From Kitasatospora papulosa (GTDB lineage: Bacteria > Actinomycetota > Actinomycetes > Streptomycetales > Streptomycetaceae): a stretch of 64,000 bases of DNA. Each line of letters begins with the position of its first letter. Within the stretch, counting starts at the first letter, position 1. Both the position numbers and the translations under genes were made by a program. Positions 59,917 through 64,000 of this stretch are shown here, piece by piece. The stretch lies in assembly GCF_000717245.1 (NCBI RefSeq), contig NZ_JNYQ01000010.1, forward strand, positions 124,001 through 188,000. The letters run 5' to 3'. The notes below the pieces were generated by a model, which had not been told where the DNA came from, searched no databases, and saw nothing but the letters and a program-made list of their open reading frames with translations.

Positions 59917-60135
59917 ATGGCGACCAAGGACACCGGCGGCGGACAGCAGAAGGCGACACGTTCCACCGAGGAGGCCGAGGAGCAGGCGCAGGAGGCGCAG
60001 GCGTCCGAGGACCTCAAGGAGCGGCAGGAGAAGCTCAGCGACGACGTGGACGACGTCCTGGACGAGATCGACGACGTACTCGAGTCCAATGCCGAGGATT
60101 TCGTACGCTCGTTCGTCCAAAAGGGCGGCGAGTAG
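59917..60135 (+). CDS. pup: Prokaryotic ubiquitin-like protein Pup
   Basis: A 72-residue disordered protein tag. The central helix KLSDDVDDVLDEIDDVLE binds the ARC coiled coil, and the end is FVRSFVQKGGE. The last residue is glutamate, not glutamine, so the tag is ready for attachment to lysines by PafA without deamidation. The ATG at 59917 begins MATKDTGGGQQ; an alternate GTG (59908) would add three residues. A strong hairpin ends the message before prcB. Confidence 0.97.
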   Translation: MATKDTGGGQQKATRSTEEAEEQAQEAQASEDLKERQEKLSDDVDDVLDEIDDVLESNAEDFVRSFVQKGGE

Positions 60136-60152
60136 CACTCGGCGGCCAGGAC

Positions 60153-60185
60153 CGCCGGCCGACGCCTCCGGGCCGTCGGCCGGCG
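60153..60185 (+). terminator. Terminator after pup
   Basis: CGCCGGCCGACG pairs with CGTCGGCCGGCG (12 bp, nine-base loop), 17 bp after the pup stop. It would uncouple prcBA from pup transcription. Confidence 0.8.
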
Positions 60186-60249
60186 CTCCTTGAGGGACGT
60201 CCCCGTCCGTGCACGGGCGTCCCGCGGAGGGCGCTTCCGCAGCCGGGAT

Positions 60250-60426
60250 CATGTTGATCACCGTCACAGTGCGGGTAGGGTCCGTGGCGTAGTGCTTCAA
60301 CTGCAATTCGGCCATCGGCAAGTTGGGGATGATCCTGACTCCTTGCGCAGGGCCATCGCATACCTGGAGGGAAACGCGTGGAAGCCAACACTCGTAGCAC
60401 CGGGCGTCTACCAGCTGCCTTCCTGA
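60250..60426 (+). pseudogene. Remnant of a recombination endonuclease VII gene
   Basis: The 3' end of an endonuclease VII gene is visible in two frames. HVDHRHSAGRVRGV is read from 60250-60291. CFNCNSAIGKL is read one frame over from 60293-60325, and GDDPDSLRRAIAYLEGN returns to the first frame. Compared with an intact domain, two bases are missing between the Val (60289-60291) and Cys (60293) codons, and one base in the G run at 60326-60327. As a result the zinc cysteines CxxC are not translated. No upstream zinc half or start can be found. From memory an intact gene (SCO1645) occupies this slot in S. coelicolor. The remnant runs 49 bp into prcB. Confidence 0.75.
60254..60281 (+). promoter_or_regulatory. 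prcB promoter inside the pseudogene
   Basis: TTGATC (60254-60259) and TAGGGT (60276-60281) are separated by 16 bp, and predict a start near 60288, about 90 bp before prcB. It lies after the pup terminator. Confidence 0.5.
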
Positions 60427-61223
60427 CGCCGGGTTCGTCGTCGTTCATGGACTTCCTGTCCGACCACTCACCCGAGATCCTTCCCGGCAACCGCAGCCTG
60501 CCGCCGCTGCAGGGCGCCGTCGAGGCCCCGCACGGCACCACGATCGTCGCGGCCTCGTTCCCCGGTGGGGTCGTGCTCGCCGGCGACCGGCGGGCGACCA
60601 TGGGCAACATGATCGCGCAGCGCGACATCGAGAAGGTGTTCCCGGCCGACGAGTACTCGGCGGTGGGGATCGCGGGCACGGCCGGTCTCGCCGTGGAGAT
60701 GGTCAAGCTGTTCCAGCTGGAGCTGGAGCACTTCGAGAAGGTCGAGGGCGCCACCCTCTCCCTGGAGGGCAAGGCCAACCGGCTCTCGACGATGATCCGC
60801 AGCAATCTGGCGATGGCCATGCAGGGGCTGGCGGTCGTCCCGCTGTTCGCCGGCTTCGACGTGGACCGCGAGAAGGGCCGGATCTTCTCCTACGACGTCA
60901 CCGGCGGGCGGTCCGAGGAGCACGGCTACGCGGCCACGGGCTCCGGCTCCGTCTTCGCCCGGGGTTCGATGAAGAAGCTGTACCGCGCCGACCTGACGGA
61001 GGAGCAGACACTCACCCTGGTCGTGCAGGCGCTGTACGACGCGGCCGACGACGACTCGGCGACCGGTGGCCCGGACGTGGCCCGCCGGATCTATCCGATC
61101 GTCACCGTCATCACCGACGAGGGCTTCCGCAGGCTGAACGACACGGAATCCTCGGAGATCGCGCGCGCGATCCTGGAGCGCCGGCTCGAGCAGCCCGACG
61201 GCCCCCGTGCCGCGCTGCTCTGA
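60378..61223 (+). CDS. prcB: 20S proteasome beta subunit PrcB
   Basis: A 281-residue precursor of the catalytic subunit. The propeptide of about 53 residues ends in APHG, and autocleavage exposes Thr54 (TTIVAASFPGGVVLAGDRRAT) as the nucleophile, with the conserved Lys and Asp further on. The GTG at 60378 has GGAGGGA eight bases upstream. The ribosome site lies in the 3' end of the endonuclease VII remnant. prcA follows after 55 bp. Confidence 0.97.
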   Translation: MEANTRSTGRLPAAFLTPGSSSFMDFLSDHSPEILPGNRSLPPLQGAVEAPHGTTIVAASFPGGVVLAGDRRATMGNMIAQRDIEKVFPADEYSAVGIAGTAGLAVEMVKLFQLELEHFEKVEGATLSLEGKANRLSTMIRSNLAMAMQGLAVVPLFAGFDVDREKGRIFSYDVTGGRSEEHGYAATGSGSVFARGSMKKLYRADLTEEQTLTLVVQALYDAADDDSATGGPDVARRIYPIVTVITDEGFRRLNDTESSEIARAILERRLEQPDGPRAALL

Positions 61224-61278
61224 CCTGCCCGATGCTTCCGAGATGCACTCGTCACTGACAGAAAGGGACGGATAGCCG

Positions 61279-62106
61279 GTGTCGACGCCGTTCTATGTCT
61301 CACCCCAGCAGGCCATGGCCGACCGGGCGGAATACGCCCGGAAGGGCATCGCCCGTGGTCGCAGCCTGGTCGTGCTGCAGTACGCCGACGGCATTGTGTT
61401 CGTCGGCGAGAACCCGTCCCGTGCGCTGCACAAGTTCAGCGAGATCTACGACCGGATCGGCTTCGCCGCCGCCGGGAAGTACAACGAGTACGAGAACCTC
61501 CGCATCGGCGGGGTCCGGTACGCCGATCTGCGCGGATACACCTACGACCGTGACGACGTGACGGCCCGCGGGCTGGCCAACGTCTACGCGCAGACGCTGG
61601 GAACCATCTTCTCCAGCGCGGCGGAGAAGCCGTACGAGGTGGAGCTGGTGGTCGCCGAGGTCGGCGCCGGGCCCGAGGGCGACCAGATCTACCGGCTGCC
61701 GCACGACGGCTCGATCGTGGACGAGCACGGCTCGGTCGCGGTCGGCGGGAACGCGGAACAGATCAGCAGCTTCCTCGACCAGCGCCACCGCGACGGGATG
61801 TCCCTCGCCGAGGCGCTCAAGCTGGCCGTGCAGGCGTTGTCCCGCGAGGCCAACGGCAACGAGCGGGAGATCCCCGCCGAGCGGCTCGAGGTCGCGGTCC
61901 TGGACCGGACGAGGCCGCAGCAGCGCAAGTTCAAGCGGATCGTCGGCCGGCAGCTGACCAGGCTGCTGGACGCGGACGGCGCGGGGGCGACCCCGACGGA
62001 CGCGCCGTCCGACGCGGAGGACGCGGACGGCGGCAGCACCCCTGCCGCCGGGACCGACACCCCCGCGAAGGGCGCCGACGCCCCGGACGAGGGAACGAAG
62101 GAGTAG
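61279..62106 (+). CDS. prcA: 20S proteasome alpha subunit PrcA
   Basis: A 275-residue non-catalytic subunit that forms the outer rings and gate. The N terminus MSTPFYVSPQQAMADRAEYARKGIARG is the family signature. A low-complexity Ala/Thr/Asp tail of about 45 residues (after KRIVGRQLTRLLD) is unusually long compared with mycobacterial PrcA. The start is a GTG at 61279 with AAAGGGA upstream. It docks ARC through the GQYL tail. It is followed by a perfect terminator. Confidence 0.97.
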   Translation: MSTPFYVSPQQAMADRAEYARKGIARGRSLVVLQYADGIVFVGENPSRALHKFSEIYDRIGFAAAGKYNEYENLRIGGVRYADLRGYTYDRDDVTARGLANVYAQTLGTIFSSAAEKPYEVELVVAEVGAGPEGDQIYRLPHDGSIVDEHGSVAVGGNAEQISSFLDQRHRDGMSLAEALKLAVQALSREANGNEREIPAERLEVAVLDRTRPQQRKFKRIVGRQLTRLLDADGAGATPTDAPSDAEDADGGSTPAAGTDTPAKGADAPDEGTKE

Positions 62107-62119
62107 GCGACTTCGCAGG

Positions 62120-62157
62120 ATGCCCTCCGGACACCGCGCACGGCGTCCGGAGGGCAT
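62120..62157. terminator. Terminator between prcA and the LacI gene
   Basis: ATGCCCTCCGGAC and GTCCGGAGGGCAT form a perfect 13-bp stem with a twelve-base loop between the convergent genes. Confidence 0.85.
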
Positions 62158-62159
62158 TC

Positions 62160-63188
62160 TCATGCCCTGGGCGGGGGCGCGGTGGAGCCGCGTGCCACCA
62201 GACGGACGGGGAGATCGCCAGGCTCCGCACGACGGCCCTCCAGGACGTCCAGAAGAGCCGTCATGCCCCGCTCGCCCACCTGTTCGGCCGGGAGGCGCAC
62301 GGTGGTGAGCTCCGGTTCCACCGCCGTGGCGAGTGCCAGGTCGTCGAAGCCGGTCACGGAGATGTCGTCGGGGACCCGCAGACCCCGTCTGCGCACCGCC
62401 TTGCAGGCGCCTGCGGCCAGGATGTCGTCGTCACAGACGAGGGCGGTGGGCAGGGGGCCGGGGGAGCTCAGGATCTTCTCGGCGGCCTCGCGTCCGGCGG
62501 TCACGTCCAGAGGGGCGGTCACGGTGTGCAGGACGGCGCCCGGGACGCTTTCCACCGCTTCCCGCAGGGCACGGGCACGCACCGCGAAGGTCCAGGTGTC
62601 CACGGCGGACGCGAGGTGCGTGAACCGGCGGTGACCGAGGCCCAGCAGATGTTCCGTCACCTGGCGCATGCCGTCGGCGATGTCGAGGTTCACGCGCGCC
62701 GCCGCCCCATGGTCCTCGGGGTCGCTGTCCAGCATCACCAGCGGCAGCTCCGCGCCCCGCAGCGCGCCCAGGGCGTCCGCCGCCATGGACGAGGCGATCA
62801 CCCCGTCGAGCGCCGCGCGGGCCGAGGCGAAGGGGTCCCTGGCGGGGCCGGTGCCGTCGGGGGACGGGTAGAGGACCACCCCGAAGTCGTGCTCGGCGGC
62901 CACGGCCGCCGCCCCGGTGTACACGCGGGCGAAGAACTCGTTGGTCAGCGCGGGGACGACGAGCAGCGCCGTACGCGTGCGGCCCATCCGCAGGCTGCGG
63001 GCCGCGAAGTTCGGCCGGTACCCGAGTTCCCGGGCGCTGCCGCGCACCCGCTCGGCGGTCGACGTGGACACCCGTCCGCGCCATTTCCCGCCGAGCACGA
63101 GCGAGACCGTGGCCTGCGAGACACCCGCGGCCCGTGCCACGTCACGGCTGGTGGGCCGGGTCGGTGCGGGCTGCCGCGCGCTGCTCAC
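62160..63188 (-). CDS. LacI-family transcriptional regulator
   Basis: A 342-residue repressor. The LacI helix-turn-helix TSRDVARAAGVSQATVSLVLGGK (about residues 13-35) leads to the hinge helix, then the periplasmic-binding-like effector domain (ALLVVPALTNEFFARVYTGA, LVCDDDILAAGACKAVRRRG). It probably senses a sugar. The GTG at 63188 has GGAGG five bases upstream. It is divergent from the MFS transporter gene and likely controls it. Confidence 0.93.
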   Translation of the reverse strand: MSSARQPAPTRPTSRDVARAAGVSQATVSLVLGGKWRGRVSTSTAERVRGSARELGYRPNFAARSLRMGRTRTALLVVPALTNEFFARVYTGAAAVAAEHDFGVVLYPSPDGTGPARDPFASARAALDGVIASSMAADALGALRGAELPLVMLDSDPEDHGAAARVNLDIADGMRQVTEHLLGLGHRRFTHLASAVDTWTFAVRARALREAVESVPGAVLHTVTAPLDVTAGREAAEKILSSPGPLPTALVCDDDILAAGACKAVRRRGLRVPDDISVTGFDDLALATAVEPELTTVRLPAEQVGERGMTALLDVLEGRRAEPGDLPVRLVARGSTAPPPRA

Positions 63189-63249
63189 TCGTGCCTCCGT
63201 GCTGGTCCGGTCGGATGGGGCGGGATGGACTCCCGGGCTGCCCACATGG

Positions 63250-63276
63250 TACGTATGAGCCTCGACGTTATACGTA
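63250..63276. promoter_or_regulatory. Paired TACGTA sites in the lacI-like/MFS intergenic region
   Basis: TACGTA occurs at 63250-63255 and 63271-63276, spaced 21 bp centre to centre, two helical turns. The second is in the AT-rich TTATACGTAAAA. They are operator candidates for the LacI-type regulator on this 129-bp divergent promoter region. Confidence 0.45.
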
Positions 63277-63317
63277 AAACCCCGAGGTCGTGGGACCGCC
63301 GGGGGAGAGGGGCGGAC

Positions 63318-64000
63318 ATGGCCGCGGGGTACCTGGACATCCTCCGGACACGGCACGCCGCCCGGCTGCTGACGGGGACGCTGGTGGGGCGGCTGCCCAA
63401 CGGCACCGCCCACATCGCGATCGTTCTCTTCACCCGCGCGGAGGGCGGGAGCTACACACTGGCGGGCGCCCTCGCGGCGGCCTACGGCCTCGCCACGGCG
63501 GTGGGGCAGCCCCTGCTGGGCCGCGCCGTCGACCTGTACGGCCAGCCGCGCGTCCAGTTCCCGGCGGCCGTGGTCTCCGCGCTCGGCATGGCGGTGCTGG
63601 CCCTCATGGGCCTCGGGTCGCTGCCGGCCGCGTACGCCGCGGTCGTGGTGGCGGGTGTGTTCACACCGCCGCTGGAAGGCGGGCTGCGAGCGCTCTGGCC
63701 GACCGTCCTCGGCCGCGAGGACCGGGTGCACCGTGCCTACGCCATGGACGCGGTGGCCCAGGAGGTCATGTTCACCGTCGGCCCTCTCCTCGTGACGGTC
63801 CTGGTGTCGCTCTGGTCGCCTGCCGCGGCCCTCCTCGTCATCAACGCCGTAGGCGTCCTCGGCGCGCTGTCCGTCGTCCTGTCCGAGCCCTCCAGGGTTT
63901 GGCGCTCGGCGCCCCGTGAGGCGCACTGGCTGGGCGCCCTCCGCTCGCCCGGACTGCTCGCGCTGCTGGGCGCCTTCTTCTTCGTCGGGCTCGCGCTCGG
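63318..64000 (+). CDS. MFS transporter, 5' part only
   Basis: The frame is open to the window edge (227 codons). It begins MAAGYLDILRTRHAARLLTG, and has at least six hydrophobic helices. LGRAVDLYGQPRV in the loop between helices 2 and 3 matches the major facilitator motif A region. The ATG at 63318 has GGGGAGAGG upstream. It is divergent from the LacI gene. Substrate unknown; sugar or drug efflux are both possible. Confidence 0.85.
   Translation, partial: MAAGYLDILRTRHAARLLTGTLVGRLPNGTAHIAIVLFTRAEGGSYTLAGALAAAYGLATAVGQPLLGRAVDLYGQPRVQFPAAVVSALGMAVLALMGLGSLPAAYAAVVVAGVFTPPLEGGLRALWPTVLGREDRVHRAYAMDAVAQEVMFTVGPLLVTVLVSLWSPAAALLVINAVGVLGALSVVLSEPSRVWRSAPREAHWLGALRSPGLLALLGAFFFVGLAL

Noticed and set aside
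60190..60426. Intact small gene between pup and prcB
   Set aside because: The 78-codon frame has no good start and its middle is out of frame with the endonuclease VII zinc motif, so it is listed as a pseudogene.

Overview
The window is Streptomyces chromosome. GC is very high with strong third-position GC bias, GTG starts are common, and several gene sets are diagnostic: chaplins, gylR-glpFKD, mycothiol genes (mshC, mscR) and a complete Pup-proteasome core. The order from gntP through chpH/chpC, the mshC cluster, gylR and metH to the proteasome matches, from memory, the SCO1680-to-SCO1642 stretch of S. coelicolor read in reverse. The aminopeptidase at the left is very close to the S. griseus enzyme SGAP. 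I see no prophage, insertion sequence or CRISPR array; this is mainly core chromosome with a few accessory inserts.

Layout. 1-6.5 kb: a cut acyl-CoA synthetase, a TetR regulator, a secreted M28 aminopeptidase, and an aminoglycoside-phosphotransferase-like kinase next to an ACAD10/11-type acyl-CoA dehydrogenase, divergent from a quinone oxidoreductase with a clear palindromic operator between them. 6.6-8.7 kb: a compact minus-strand operon of EamA transporter, Nudix hydrolase and two DUF202 membrane proteins. 8.9-15.3 kb: a KstD-like flavoprotein, an ASCH protein, a hypothetical, an APC permease, and a sulfite-oxidase-fold molybdoprotein whose gene overlaps a cytochrome b partner. 15.3-18 kb: the gluconate operon gntP-gntK with divergent gntR. 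18.1-21.1 kb: mycothiol-dependent formaldehyde oxidation (mscR plus an MBL hydrolase), a pseudouridine synthase and tRNA-Leu(GAG). 21.3-24.2 kb: an M20 peptidase and chaplins chpH and chpC. 24.2-30.4 kb: a degenerate RecD-like protein coupled to an aldo/keto reductase, an LLM flavoprotein and a ferritin-like protein.

30.4-35.1 kb: CorA, then an actinobacterial cluster (histidine phosphatase, DUF3090, SCO1664-family kinase-like protein, mshC). 35.1-39.2 kb: a PAC2 protein, then an inserted L-fuconate-type catabolic unit (enolase-superfamily dehydratase, SDR, FadR-type regulator) with matching operators at both ends. 39.4-44.4 kb: gylR-glpF-glpK-glpD with matching GylR operators. 44.6-49 kb: metH and a HAD phosphatase. 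49-52.6 kb: an orphan peptide-type binding lipoprotein, an orphan NarL response regulator and a RecB-like nuclease. 52.7-62.1 kb: site-2 protease, trmI, a small exported protein, ferredoxin, arc/mpa, dop, pup, a decayed endonuclease VII gene, prcB and prcA. 62.1-64 kb: a LacI regulator divergent from a cut MFS transporter.

The most notable observations are the frameshifted endonuclease VII remnant between pup and prcB, which now holds the only visible prcB promoter; a RecD-family protein that has lost its Walker A lysine and Walker B glutamate; the split ACAD10/11-like kinase-dehydrogenase pair; the kinase/phosphatase genes locked to mshC; Pup ending in Gly-Gly-Glu; and three regulator-operator circuits (FadR-type, GylR, GntR) that can be read directly from repeated palindromes.
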